Assembly (NCBI RefSeq): GCF_024868665.1
Contig: NC_079904.1
Coordinates: forward strand, 19,097,783-19,161,782
Direction of reading: 5' to 3'
Source of the DNA: Triplophysa rosa
Lineage: Eukaryota; Chordata; Actinopteri; Cypriniformes; Nemacheilidae
Length of the DNA stretch: 64,000 nt
The notes below the pieces were generated by a model. That model did no database searches. It was not told the origin of the DNA and saw only the letters and a list, made by a program, of their open reading frames with translations. A program made the position numbers and the translations under genes. Below, one piece after another: positions 23,296-33,930 of this stretch. Each line of letters begins with the position of its first letter. Position 1 is the stretch's first letter.

Positions 23296-24989
23296 TTTTT
23301 GTTAGTTTGTTTTCCCATTACATACATAATAACACCAACAATATGTTGATTTTTGGTGGTGTGGGTTGTAGGGTATGGGCGGATCAAAGTTTACCATCTG
23401 TGATTGTAAAACACAGCAACCTCTCAGCAGGACTACGACCAGGCACCAACAAGTCTGGCCAAATGTCCTATTCTCAACACCTTCATCTAAACCAGGACAG
23501 ATTCGGATACTCTCCCCTAGACTTCAAAGGAGGTTCTTGGGGGAGGACAGGACTGTTCACCAAAGTGAGAAAAGCCATGTGGCCCCCAGGGACTGAGAGC
23601 CTCAAATTCTTCCAAAAGAATGTCTCTTTCTCTTTCCTTAGCCACAAAAGACTGGTTTAAAGTGTATACACATGTATCTCCACATTGTATGCTTGCCTCT
23701 ATGTTATTCTTCTTCACCTATAACCTCAAAGGCATATGTGCTTAGTGGTATTCTGTGTATATTTACTTTCTTGTCCAAACTACAGGTCAATGTAATTGTA
23801 ACCCCTTCATGTTTCATATCTACGTGTTTCCCTTTTCATGTATTAGAATATGGTGTATAGCACAGTAATGTATTTTATACCATACTCATTTTATTCTATT
23901 CAAAGTCTATTCCTGCTCCAAACTTTCTTGAAAGATTTCTGAAGTGGTACTGTACTACAGTAAGAATATTGTTTTTCCAGGCCAGGGGAGTAATATTTCT
24001 TAGAGTTAATATACGACCTGCTGATCACTCGCTGGATGAGTACATTTCCGTTTGTCGCTGTTATTAGCTCTGCTGCATCAGGTTAAAGTGTATAAAATAA
24101 TTAATGGTTAATCACAATTAATTATACGTATGTTACTGTGGTTAAACTCATAGTTTCCCCGAGATACACTACATGGTTTTACGATACTGCTTGCAAATTT
24201 CTTTGTTTCTCTTTCTCTCTCTCTCTCCCTTGTTCTGTCTCCCACAGTTACGGAGAGTTACCACCCAGCCGCTGATGTGTGGCTCCACCTCATGACGACG
24301 ATTGGTTCTGGCCAAACATGTTTATCTTTAAAAGCTCTGATTGCCGGGGAATGGCAGCTACCATGACTTTGGGCCAGTCATGGAGGTCTGGGCTCCGGCA
24401 GCTGTCAGACCAACAGTTTAATTACTTGTATTAATTTTCGTTACGTTTGTTAAGAGGTTTTTGTATTTTCTTTTGGGTTTCTTCTAACAGGTTAGTCATT
24501 CTTGTTTTTATTTATAGAATTGTTTTGCTTGTTATTTTGGGCCGGGCGTCACCCTGAAGCTCATAGTCCCCATTTTTCCTTTATCTACCTTGTCAATAAA
24601 TCCTACATCTTGTCAACTCATTACTCATTTCAACGCGACTCATTCAAACAATAAATATCATAAAAGTTTAACCTGTGTTTTTTACTTGTTTGGTTTGTAA
24701 GTTGGTCTGACAGCTTGAAGAGCCTCTTTGCGCCTCATTGCAACCTTCCTTCCTTCCCACCTTAATAAATACACTGGAAATAAAGCTAAATTTAATCAAA
24801 CTAGTATAACAACAACTACAACTTAGGAAGACTGCATTGATGAGGACGAGTAATGTGCTAAAGTAAGGCATATTTGCCGTTTGTCAGAGATCGATCATGC
24901 ACGACTAGAGAAATGTTTTGGGTTGGATGTAAATGTAAAGAATATTGGTATGTGATAATGATTACGAAGTAGAAAATAGGCTACAGAAA
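23296..24989 (+). other. Downstream part of the Gypsy fragment, possible 3' LTR, then unassigned
   Basis: No integrase is seen. A stretch near 24240-24640 has LTR-like features: a T-rich U3-like part, AATAAA at 24595-24600 and a following CTTGTCAACTCA. No second copy is present to prove it. Three CT/TC runs occur near 24205-24230. Confidence 0.3.
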
Positions 24990-25195
24990 ACGTCTCGGTT
25001 ACGTTTGTAACCTCGGTTCCCTGATGGAGGGAACGAGACGTTGTGTCGAACCGACAGATGGGGTTCGTCCCTGAGAACCAATCGTTTCCGACTGCTTAGA
25101 AAAGGCCAATGAAAATTGGCAAATGAAATTTGCATGCCGGACTCCGCCCCGGACATCCGGGTATGAAAGGGAGACGGCGTGCATCATTCATTCAC
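24990..25195. repeat. DIRS terminal repeat, 3' end of element
   Basis: Inverted counterpart of 29751-29914. Its outer 60 bases (GTCTCGGTTACG...GAACGAGACG) have their complement in the internal region at 25255-25320. Confidence 0.85.
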
Positions 25196-25254
25196 CTTAG
25201 TTCTGAGGAGCCTGAGACCTCTCACGACTGCTGCAGAGGACAACACGTGTTGTG

Positions 25255-25365
25255 GCAAGAGGACACAACGTCTCGTTCCCTCCATCAGGGAACCGAGGTT
25301 ACAAACGTAACCGAGACGTCCCCTTTCTGTCGGTCTCTCGACGTTGTGTCGAACCGACAGATGGG
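25255..25365. repeat. DIRS internal complementary region
   Basis: Joins complements of both outer ends of the element, with the junction near 25318 (GAGACG/TCCCCTTTCTG). In DIRS replication models it templates the ends during circle formation. Confidence 0.85.
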
Positions 25366-25989
25366 ATTCCGATGGAAAACGCCATAACACTGTGCCCTGT
25401 CACAATCTCAACGAAGCGACGGTGACTGGCCTGGGCGTGTCAGCCGTGAACGCTATCGCGAAATTGTAACCTACCAGTGGGTAGGTAGGGGGTCCCAGAG
25501 CTTTCTTGAAAGGTGGGAAGGCCCCTACCTTCGGCCTCACAGGCGGCGGCCTTGTTTCTCTAACAGCGAGAAGCCGCGCGGAACCGTAAGGCACTGGGTA
25601 AGCGCTACTTCCTTAAGTGGGGGATGTGCTACAGAGACCACTTCCTACCGCAGGGAGGAGAATAGTGGAGATACCAACATGGTCTCACCGATGGGGAAGA
25701 ACTCATGGGAAGAAAGTGCGGCTGAAGAGAAAACCGCGAGGTGGAGGTCCACCCGGGGAGGTCATGGGTTACCAAGGTGGGAACCAACATGAGGATACAT
25801 CAGACGGAACCGCCCTACTGGGGAGTTGCAACATCTGGTAGCACTATGTCCGGTTTGAGCTATGCTGCGAATAACTCAGGTGAACCCCGGCCTAAGGGGC
25901 AGGGCTGCTCTGCCCAGCCCGCCCCAGGGGGTGCTTGCTTAGTGATGGATGGAGTGCCTGTTCTTCGCCCAGTGGGGAAAGAATGGAGG

Positions 25990-27513
25990 CTAAATCGGTA
26001 TACTGACCCACTCGAGAGAGGGGGAAAAAACCGAACAGGCGTACACCCTACCAGTTGCCGGTCCTACATGTGGCAATGCAGGACGCGGGCTGACACCGGC
26101 TCTATGCGGAGGTTGTAAAACCTCGCGAAGGTGTTGGGTGTAGCCCAACCTGCAGCTCTCTGCTAGAGAGGCCCCCCGTGCCAAGGCCCAAGAGGAGGCA
26201 ACACCCCGGGTGGAGTGGGCCCTCACTCCTAGGGGGCACGGGCGATTTAGGGATTGGTAAACTGCCTTGACAGCGTCCACAATCCAGTGGGCCAACCTCT
26301 GCTTGGAGACAGCTCTCCACTGTTGCTGACCTCCGAAACAGACAAAGAGCTGATCCGAGCTCCTGAAACTTTGTGTGCGGTCTAAGTAGAGGCGCAGCGC
26401 GCGTACTGGACACAACACGGACGGGGTTGGGTCTTCCTCCCCAGTGGGGAGCGCCTGAAAGTTCACCACTTGGTCCCGAAAGGGAGCGGTGGGAACCTTG
26501 GGCACGTAGCCGGGCCGAGGTCTCAGGATAACGTGAGAATCCCTGGGTCCGAATTCTAGGCAGTCAGGGGACACGGAGAAAGCCTGTAGATACCCTACCC
26601 TCTTGATGGAGGCGAGCGCCAAAAGGAGAACCGTCTTCATCGTAAGATGAGGAAGAGAGGCATCCCCTAGGGGCTCGAAGGGGGGCCTGGCGAGACCTGA
26701 CAGGGCTACATCCAGGTCCCAAGAGGGTATGGAGTGCGGAAGAGGCGGGTTATGCCTCCTCGCACCCCTTAGGAATCTAATGACCTGGTCGTGCTGCCCT
26801 AGAGACTTTCCAGCAACTGAGTTGTGATGAGCAGCAATGGCGGCTACATACACTTTCAGTGTGGAGGGGGAGAGGTTAGTCTCGAGTCTCTCTTGTAGGA
26901 AGGACAGCACGGACCCGATCGCACAACTCCGTGGGTCTTCTCCTCGAGAAACACACCAGGTCGAGAAGAGGCGCCACTTGTAGGCGTACAGTCGCCTAGT
27001 GGCAGGTGCCCTAGCCTGAGAAATGGTAGCTACCACCGCCGTGGGCAGACCACTCAGGATCTCCTCGTCCCGTCCAGGGGCCAGACATGGAGGTTCCAGA
27101 GGTCTGGCCTGGGATGCCATAACGTGCCCTTCCCCTGGGAAAGCAGGTCCTTCGTCAGGGGAATCGGCCAGGGGGAAGCTGTCGTCAAGAGCATTAGCTC
27201 CGAGAACCAAGTCCGGTTGGGCCAGTGTGGCGCAACGAGTAACACTTGATGCTCCTCTTCCCTGACCTTGCACAGGGTCTGTGCAATGAGGCTCACTGGG
27301 GGGAAGGCGTACTTCCGCTTGTCCCGCGGCCAGCTGTGCGCTAGGGCATCCGTGCCAAGGGGTCCCTCGGTCAGAGAGTACCAAAGCGGGCAATGGGTGG
27401 TTTCGAGGGAGGCAAACAGGTCCACCTGGGCCTGCCCGAACTGCACATGAGCTGGACTGCGCGGGGGTGGAGTCGCCACTCTCCGCGAGGCGTAGACTGA
27501 CGAGAGAGGGCAT
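25990..27513 (-). pseudogene. DIRS tyrosine recombinase (frameshifted before the catalytic Tyr)
   Basis: One open frame of 507 codons. The first about 165 residues are the end of pol and linker. The recombinase follows from ARAPATRRLYAYKWRLF, with the core-binding domain (SVLSFLQERLETNLSPSTL) and the first catalytic Arg in ALASIKRVGYLQAFSV. DNA-contact blocks (LCPVRALRLYLDRTQSF) come next, then the H-x-x-R motif in RAHSTRGVASSWAL. After AESCR the frame is lost through a small deletion. The sequence for ATPNTFARFYNLR, with the Tyr nucleophile, is present in another frame at about 26140-26100. The protein made from this frame would lack the nucleophile. Confidence 0.85.
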
Positions 27514-27592
27514 CGGCTGTCTGGTTCAGGTTGCCTGGGATATACGTGGCACGCAGGGAGCGGGTCACCTGCTGACTCCACCGGAGGAGGCG

Positions 27593-27901
27593 TCAGGCAA
27601 GTCGTGTTAACTGCAGGGAGCGAACGCCACCCTGACGATTGATATACGCTACTGCAGTAGTGCTGTCCGACCGGACCAGCACGTGCTTGCCCTGCACGAG
27701 AGGCTGCAGCCTCTTCAATGCAAGTAGCACAGCCCACAACTCTAGGCAATTGATATGCCAGCGCAGGCGGGGGCCCGTCCAAAGCCCCGACACTGCGTGC
27801 CCGTTGCACACTGCACCCCAACCCTGCAGGGAGGCGTCTGTTGTCACCACGACATACCTCGTAACCTGCCCTAGGGGTACCCCTGCCCGAAGGAAGGCCA
27901 T
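27593..27901 (-). CDS. DIRS RNase H domain (part of pol, open here)
   Basis: Open frame with TTDASLQGWGAVCNGH (first Asp), INCLELWAVLLALKRL (Glu) and VRSDSTTAVAYINRQGG (third Asp). These are the RNase H catalytic positions of DIRS pol. The next part, YIPGNLNQTADALSRQ, is in another frame at about 27560-27500. Confidence 0.8.
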   Translation of the reverse strand: MAFLRAGVPLGQVTRYVVVTTDASLQGWGAVCNGHAVSGLWTGPRLRWHINCLELWAVLLALKRLQPLVQGKHVLVRSDSTTAVAYINRQGGVRSLQLTRLA

Positions 27902-27915
27902 GGAAGACCAGGGGG

Positions 27916-28954
27916 TTAGGGGTTAGTGTGCGTCAGCAGCGAGGCGTAATCACCATCTGCCTGCTGCTGGTGTGCCACGGTCTCCAAGGAACTCGACTCA
28001 GGAGCCAGTGTTGAAGCGGCCACGTGTGCACCAACCCGAGGGGTATCACCGCCGCCGAGGATGCCATGTGTCCCAGGAGCCTCTGAAATAGTTTCAGGGG
28101 AACCGCAGACTGCGTGAAATGATCCAGGCAGTTCAACACCGACTGGGCGCGTACTGCGGACAGTCGCGCTGTCATGGTGACAGAGTTGAGTTCCATACCA
28201 AGATAGAGGATGCTCTGCACAGGGGAGAGCATGCTCTTCTCTCGGTTGACCTGTAGTCCCAATCGATCTAGGTGCCGGAGCACCAGGTCCCTGTGTGCAC
28301 ACAACAGATTTCACGAGTGAGCCAAGATAAGCCAGTCGTTGAGATAGTTGAGTACCCGCACACCTCTCTCCCTGAGAGAGGGCGGCCTCCACGATCTTCG
28401 TAAAGACTCGTGGAGACAGTGACAGACCAAAGGGGAGGACTCTGTACTGATATGCCCGACCCTCGAAAGCGAACCGTAGGAACGGGCGATGACGAGGGAG
28501 AATCGAGACATGAAAGTAAGCGTCCTTCAGGTCGATTGCCATGAACCAATCCTGACATCTGACGGATGCCAGGATGCGCTTCTGCGTGAGCATCCTGAAC
28601 AGCAGCTTGTGCAGGTGTCTGTTCAGGGTACGCAGATCTAGGATGGGGTTCACCCCCCCTGCCTTTTTTGGGGACGATGAAGTAAGGGCTGTAAAACCCC
28701 TTGGACATCTCAGCTAAGGGGACGGACTCGATCGCACCCTTCGCCAGAAGGGTGGCGACCTCGCTCCGTAGTACGGGAGCATCCCGGCCTCTTACCGAGG
28801 TGACGAGGATGCCCCGAAACTTGGGCGGGTTTCTGGCGAACTGGATCGCGTAGCCGAGACGGATCGTTCTTCTCAGCCACCGTGACGGTGTGGGAAGCTC
28901 GAGCCAAGCTCCCAGGGACCGTGACAGGGGGACTAAGGGAACGATCTGCTTCAT
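27916..28954 (-). pseudogene. DIRS reverse transcriptase (YLND active site, frameshifts)
   Basis: Three overlapping frames together carry the domain: SPYFIVPKKG (about 28690), LDLRTLNRHLHKL, ILASVRCQDWFMAIDLKDAY, FRFAFEGRAYQYRVLPFGLS and RVFTKIVEAAL. Then comes NYLNDWLILAHS at about 28350-28310. The active site reads YLND instead of YLDD; one G-to-A change would explain the Asn. The thumb part follows in another frame (LGLQVNREKSMLSPVQ). Confidence 0.85.
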
Positions 28955-29099
28955 CGACCCCCCGGGGGGTGGTTCGATGGCTGGCAGTGCGGGTCTCTCG
29001 CCGGGGAGCCCCTGGGAAGAAGACTGGCTCTGCTGGTTTGCCTGCCTGGCGATGCAGGCCCCCGCACCGTCGATTTGAGAGTGCTGAGGGCTGCAAAAT

Positions 29100-29690
29100 A
29101 CATTCGATGTTGCGCCTCACCAAGACGCAACGTCGAGTGGCCGAACACCGTCTGACAGAGGGTGAGAGCGGCTGTGAAGAACACCCAGGGAGATAGGAAA
29201 CTCTTTTTTTGAAAAAGTGGGCGCTAGGCCCCCTAGCTGATGTTGGAATGGGGCAGGAACCGTCCCGGATCGACCGTCCAGCGATGTCATGGCTGGATAT
29301 GGGCCCGATGGTGTTAACCTCCCTGGGGTCTTCCCATCAGGAACGCTTCTTCCTCGAAGGTTGTTGACGGGGTGGTGGTCTCCCCTTCGACGCCCTTTTC
29401 TGGGGTGCCGCCTGGGTAGGGAGCGCTGGAGCCAGAGCTGGTTTCGAAGGGGGCCGGGGCTGCAGGGAAGCAGAGGCCGCACGGGAAGTCGAAGGCCTAC
29501 GGGCGGCCGAGAGAACAGCGGGACATGCCACGCTGGAGAAATTAGCTCTTTTAGAACGCAGACGGTGAGTCACCGTCTGCAGGCTCGAACACCTCTGGAA
29601 CCGCCGAGATGCCCAGGGGAAGTCGCTGCAGGAAGGGACAGTCCGCTGCACCACGTCGTAGAACCGGCAATGTAGAGAATTTGCTAAGCA
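29100..29690 (-). pseudogene. DIRS gag, C-terminal remnant
   Basis: Low-complexity frame with PSTSRAASASLQPRPPSKPALA and a basic end (RPPPRQQPSRKKRS). The N-terminal Cys-rich part seen in the copy at 42 kb is missing, so the 5' leader joins directly to the gag tail. I therefore infer an internal deletion. Confidence 0.6.
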
Positions 29691-29750
29691 GCAAGAGAAG
29701 ATCTTCATAACCGAAGGCTCCGAAGAACAAAAAGGTGAATGAATGATGCA

Positions 29751-29914
29751 CGCCGTCTCCCTTTTATACCCGGATGTCCGGGGCGGAGTCCGGCATGCAA
29801 ATTTCATTTGCCTATTTTCATTGGCCTTTTCTAAGCAGTCGGAAACGATTGGTTCTCATGGACGAACCCTATCTGTCGGTTCGACACAACGTCGAGAGAC
29901 CGACAGAAAGGGAA
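29751..29914. repeat. DIRS terminal repeat, 5' end of element
   Basis: Inverted counterpart of 25030-25195. It ends ...CGACAGAAAGGGAA and host sequence follows. Confidence 0.85.
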
Positions 29915-30109
29915 CCATTGGTTAGCCTTCCCAGACGTAGCCGGTAGAAAGAGTCTTCTGTTACTGGGTCAAAGTATTATTTAATAAATTCTTATAATCT
30001 AGGACAGATTTGAATAAACTTTGTCTACCCTGAGAATAAATAAAAAATAGGCAGAAGGTATTTTCTTAGCATAAAACACTGCTCATTACACATCCAGTGG
30101 AGGGTGATG

Positions 30110-30828
30110 TGTTGTAGCAGGGGTGTCCAAAGTCGGTCCTGGAGGGCCAGTGTCCTGCAGAGTTTAGCTCCAACTTGCCTCAACACACCTGTTTGGAAGT
30201 TTCTACTCTGCTTTGTGAGACTTTAGGCTTGTTCGAGTTGACCCATAATAGCCTGCCACTGACTGGCGAGATCTGCCGGTTGCAGGCGGGGGAGGAGTAA
30301 AAAATGTCCGTCAGGTCAGACACTTCGTGCTTCTCATAGGGAGCTGAACCTACAGCAAACCACAAGATATTATTTTCTTTATCACTGATGAAGTGAATAT
30401 GACAGGAATACCTATGTTTTTTTCATTACGATCAGTACAATAAACATAAATTGTGATATAAAATCAAATTTGTGTGAGTATAATCGTAACCAAGTGTGTC
30501 AGAATAAACGCAACACATGTCATATATACATGTGAACATTCTGGCCGATGAGAATAAAGTGTGTCATCACCAAGGCTTTTGCAACCGATTTTAAGCAACT
30601 GCAGTGCCTGACCTAGGCGGCTGGTCTCGTTTTGCTCTCACGGTTTCTAACATTCTCATTTTCTAACCAGATTGCATTGCTGTTGTCAGGCGGATGCAGA
30701 TGCTTGCGGCGCCGCATGAAGTCGAACAAGCGTCTGGATTAGCTGTTCAGGTGTTTCTGATTAGGGTTGAAGCTAAACTTTGCAGGAAACAGGACCTCCA
30801 GGACCGAATTTGCACACCCGTATTATAG
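30110..30828. mobile_element. Long member of a CAGGGGTGTCC hAT-like family with diverged 8-bp duplication
   Basis: Starts CAGGGGTGTCCAAAGTCGG (30118) and ends TGCACACCCG (30820), with GGTCCTGGAGGGCC / CCTCCAGGACC and GTTTAGCTCCAAC / GTTGAAGCTAAAC as inverted inner blocks. Flanks are TGTTGTAG (30110-30117) and TATTATAG (30821-30828), 6 of 8 identical with two G-to-A differences. A compact 193-bp relative is at 56265-56457. The 703-bp interior has no gene. Confidence 0.75.
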
Positions 30829-32143
30829 CATAATGATTGATCATCAGAATCAACAACATGCATGCTAGACCCTATACCTACAAATCTACTGAAAGAGATG
30901 CTCCCAGAAATTATAGATCCTCTTCTTAATATTATTAACTCATCTCTGACATTAGGACATGTGCCTAAAGCATATAAGGTGGCTGTTATAAGGCCCCTTG
31001 TCAAAAAACCCCAACTCGACCCTAGAGAACTAGGGAACTACAGGCCTATATCGAATCTACCTTTCATATCTAAAGTTCTGTAAAAAGTAGTTTCAACTCA
31101 ATTATGCTCCTTCCTCCAAAGGAATGACATCAATGAAGAATTCCAGTCTGGATTTAGAGCATGTCACAGTACAGAGGCTGCTTTGATCAGAGTTACAAAT
31201 GATTTGCTATTGGCGTCTGACCGAGGTTGTATCTCGTTTTTGGTGCTGCTAGACCTTAGTGCTGCAATCGACACCATTGACCACAGCACATTCCTACATA
31301 GACTCGAAAATTACGTCGGCATTAAAGGAGTAGCTTTGAAATGGTTTAAATCTTATTTATCCAACCGTTTTCAATTTGTAGCAATAAACAATGAGGTGTC
31401 ACGCAAATCGTAAGTCCAGTACAGTGTACCACAGGGCTCAGTCTTAGGGCCTCTGTTCTTCGCATTATACATGCTACCTCTAGGAGATATAATAAAGCGA
31501 CACGGAGTTAGCTTTCACTGTTATGCTGATGATACTCATCTTTATATTTCGTTGAAGCCTCATGAAACACAGCAGTTCCACCGAATAATGGAATGCATAG
31601 TCGATATAAAAAACTGGATGAATAACAACTTGTTATTACTGAACTCGGACAAAACTGAAGTGTTACTTATTGGACCGAAAACTGCTATACGTAACAACCA
31701 AGAATACTGCTTAACTATTGACGGATGTTTCATAAAACCCTCGTCGTCAGCAAAGAATCTTTGCGTTCTATTCGACGTCGCCAACACCTTTAAAATTGTG
31801 TTTTTCCATTTTAAGAATATATCTAAACTACGTCATATGCTGTCAATGTCAGATGCAGAGAAGTTAATTCATGCATTCATGACATCAAGACTAGACTACT
31901 GTAATGCACTGTTAGGTGGTTGCCCTGCAGGCTTATTACAAAAATCCCAACTGGTCCAAAATGTGGCAGCTCGAGTTCTTACACGTACAAAAACGTATGA
32001 ACATATTAGCCCGGTTGTGTCAACCTTGCACTGGTTACCTATAAAGCATCGCTTTAACTTTAAAATCTTGCTTATTACCTATAAAGCCCTGTCAGGACTC
32101 TGTCCTTCCTGTTACGAGTTCTCATGCTCATTGGACGGAGTCG
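30829..32143 (+). pseudogene. L2-type LINE reverse transcriptase (interrupted)
   Basis: Reads LDPIPTNLLKEMLPEIIDP, VAVIRPLVKKPQLDP, NYRPISNLPFISKVL and then a stop. It resumes with FQSGFRACHSTEAAL, LVLLDLSAAIDTIDHS (first catalytic Asp), a stop after [32 protein letters not shown] (intact YADD) and [12 protein letters not shown]. The endonuclease half upstream is absent. The frame is cut off at 32143 where an LTR begins; the LINE 3' end resumes near 33931. Confidence 0.88.
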
Positions 32144-33151
32144 TGACAGAACCACGTCTTGCGGGTTTATGTTGCGCTTTGTGTGGAGACACGTGGCTTT
32201 GTTGTCACTTTCGCCACGTGTCATCCTGTCATGGTTCTGCCCCACCTTGTCTTGCTTCTCTTGACCTAGTGGCAGAACCATGATAGAACCTCTTGTTTTA
32301 TGTGGAGAGTGACGTTTTGTCCCTGATGGTCTTCCACTCTCCGGTGTGGCGTCTCTGGTCCTGCCCTTTCGTCTCGTTATTGTTTGTTAATTAGTTCATG
32401 TCCTGCACCTGTCCCCTCTTGATTTATCCCCTTTATAATGCCCTTGTGTCTTCTGTCTCGTGCTGGTTCATTGTACTGTGTCGTGTTTGTTTAATGTGGT
32501 GAGTTCCTGTCTTTGAGTTAGTTTAGTTTATTTTGTAGTTGTGATGTGTTTTAGTCTAGTCCTGTTAGTTTAGTTAGTCTTGTTCCTGTTTCCATGTTTG
32601 TTACTTTACCCCCACGTGGGTCGTTGTTTTGTTGCTTATTATTTATTCAGATTTGTGTAAACCCCTTACCCGCTGTCTGCACTTGGGTCCTCTGTCCTTG
32701 TCTTCGTGTCTCTCACCACCCACCGTTCATGACACATCCTGTCTTGTCTCTCAGCCCCGCCTCCTGTCTCCCGTATTTTACCTTGAGTGTTAATCCCAGT
32801 CACCTGCCCTTCACCTCCCGTATGTAATTATCCTTTGTTAGTTTTCCCTCATATAATGCCCCTTTGTTCTCTGTCTGTTGCCGGTTTGTTGTGAATTCAT
32901 GTCGTTCGTTCATGTAGTCAACATGTCTTTGTTCCCGCTTTGCATGATCCTTTACTTTACTGTTTGCTCTAGTTTATTGTTTGCTAAGTTTATTCCCCCA
33001 CGTGGGAAGTGTTTATTTTGTATTTTTGAAACCTTGCCTGCTTTCCCCCTCGTGGGATTTTGTTTTATGTGTTTGTGTTTTAAGAAATAAAACATTTCTG
33101 TTGTCCTCCCGTCTGCGATTGGGTTCTGTCATTCTGTTCCGTGACAGAACA
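32144..33151 (+). mobile_element. LTR 'B' (TGACAGAACC...), interrupted by a nested solo LTR
   Basis: Starts TGACAGAACCACG (32144) and continues to 32226, then resumes at 32735 and ends around TTCCGTGACA (about 33145). A partial copy of the same LTR starts at 46077 (TGACAGTACCATG) and matches on both sides of the nested insertion. This confirms that 32227-32734 is a later insertion. A T-rich 3' part with AATAAA near 33087 precedes the end. Gag-like sequence follows, so this would be a 5' LTR. Confidence 0.75.
32222..32739 (+). mobile_element. Nested solo LTR 'A' with 5-bp target duplication
   Basis: CATCC flanks it at 32222-32226 and 32735-32739. The LTR (32227-32734, 508 bp) begins TGTCATG and ends CATGACA, a perfect 7-bp terminal inversion. 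Near the start TCATGGTTCTGCC and GGCAGAACCATGA form an inverted pair. It is related to the solo LTR at 1829-2361. Having no internal region, it probably arose by LTR-LTR recombination. Confidence 0.9.
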
Positions 33152-33930
33152 AACCAGCCAACAAGGAACCCAGCGGACGAGAGCACAACGCAATGCAGTG
33201 GCCGTGTGCTTCTAACCGGGAGTGGTGGAGTTCCATTGCCTTCCAATCCCACGCCGGCGATGGGCCATTCCCAGCTCAAGGCCATCGTCCCCTGCAGGAC
33301 TACGCCCGGGAGCTAGAGGCGAGGAGGGGTACCTTCCCTGAGGTGCTGGTGAGTGCCTATCTGGTGGCCGGGATGGATAATCCTCCACCCCTAGCTGAAA
33401 GGGAGGAGCTGATTTATCTGCCGTTTTCTCGGTTGGTGGATCAGCTGCACTTTTGAGAGAAGCGGCTAGATGGCGTTGCTTCCAGCTGTCCCCAGGACTC
33501 CTCCCGTTTCAGCCTGGGTACTGTCCCAGAGGACCACGTCCTGGTCACCGGGGCCATGGGGCTCTCAGTCCCGTCCATCCCAGCATCCTCAGGTCCGGGC
33601 CCTCCCAGCCTCCGTGGAAGGCATGGGAGAAGGGAGTAATGGGACTCCCCATCTGACTCCTCCGGTGCGGAGATGGCTACACTCCCATCTGCATCTCCGC
33701 AGCCAGCCACGTGCCCAGTGGTCCGGCCCCGGAAAAAGAAGAGGAGAAGGGGGTTGCTGCCTTTTCCGCCGGCACTCCAGCAAGCGTTCCAGCCGGCGAA
33801 CCAGCTGGTTATCCAGGCGGCACCCCAGCCAGTGTTCCAGCCAGCATCCAGTCCGGCCCAGCAGCCGGCGTCCAGTCCGGCGCAGCTGGCGTCCAGTTCG
33901 GCGTTCCAGCTGGCATCCAGGCTGGTCATA
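33152..33930 (+). pseudogene. Gag-like remnant of LTR element B
   Basis: Right after the LTR, frames read DYARELEARRGTFPEVL and YLVAGMDNPPPLAEREELIY before a stop at 33456. Pro/Ser/Gln-rich repeats in shifting frames follow (for example QPASSPAQLASSSAFQLAS to about 33930). The pattern fits gag of a fish LTR element, but I cannot name the family. The rest of the element and its 3' LTR are missing, and the LINE 3' end follows directly. Confidence 0.5.

Larger units (their letters stand above)
24990..29914 (-). mobile_element. DIRS1-like retrotransposon, nearly full length, with inverted terminal repeats and internal complementary region
   Basis: The left end (about 24990-25195) and right end (about 29751-29914) are inverted copies: both contain ATGCAAATTTCATTTGCC, the GGACATCCGGG-type block, and TCGGTTCGACACAACGTC or its complement. 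At 25255-25365 lies the internal complementary region. It carries, back to back, the complement of the extreme left end (GTAACCGAGACG) and of the extreme right end (TTTCTGTCGGTCTCTCGACG). This is the diagnostic layout of DIRS elements, which copy through a circle and integrate with a tyrosine recombinase without target duplication. Coding order on the - strand: gag, reverse transcriptase, RNase H, recombinase. Confidence 0.92.

Noticed and set aside
25741..26118. + strand frames in the DIRS element
   Set aside because: They are G/C-rich antisense shadows of the recombinase and its 3' region.
33441..33929. Trp/Ala/Gly-rich reverse frame of 162 codons
   Set aside because: It is the antisense reading of the Pro/Gln/Ser-rich gag-like repeats.
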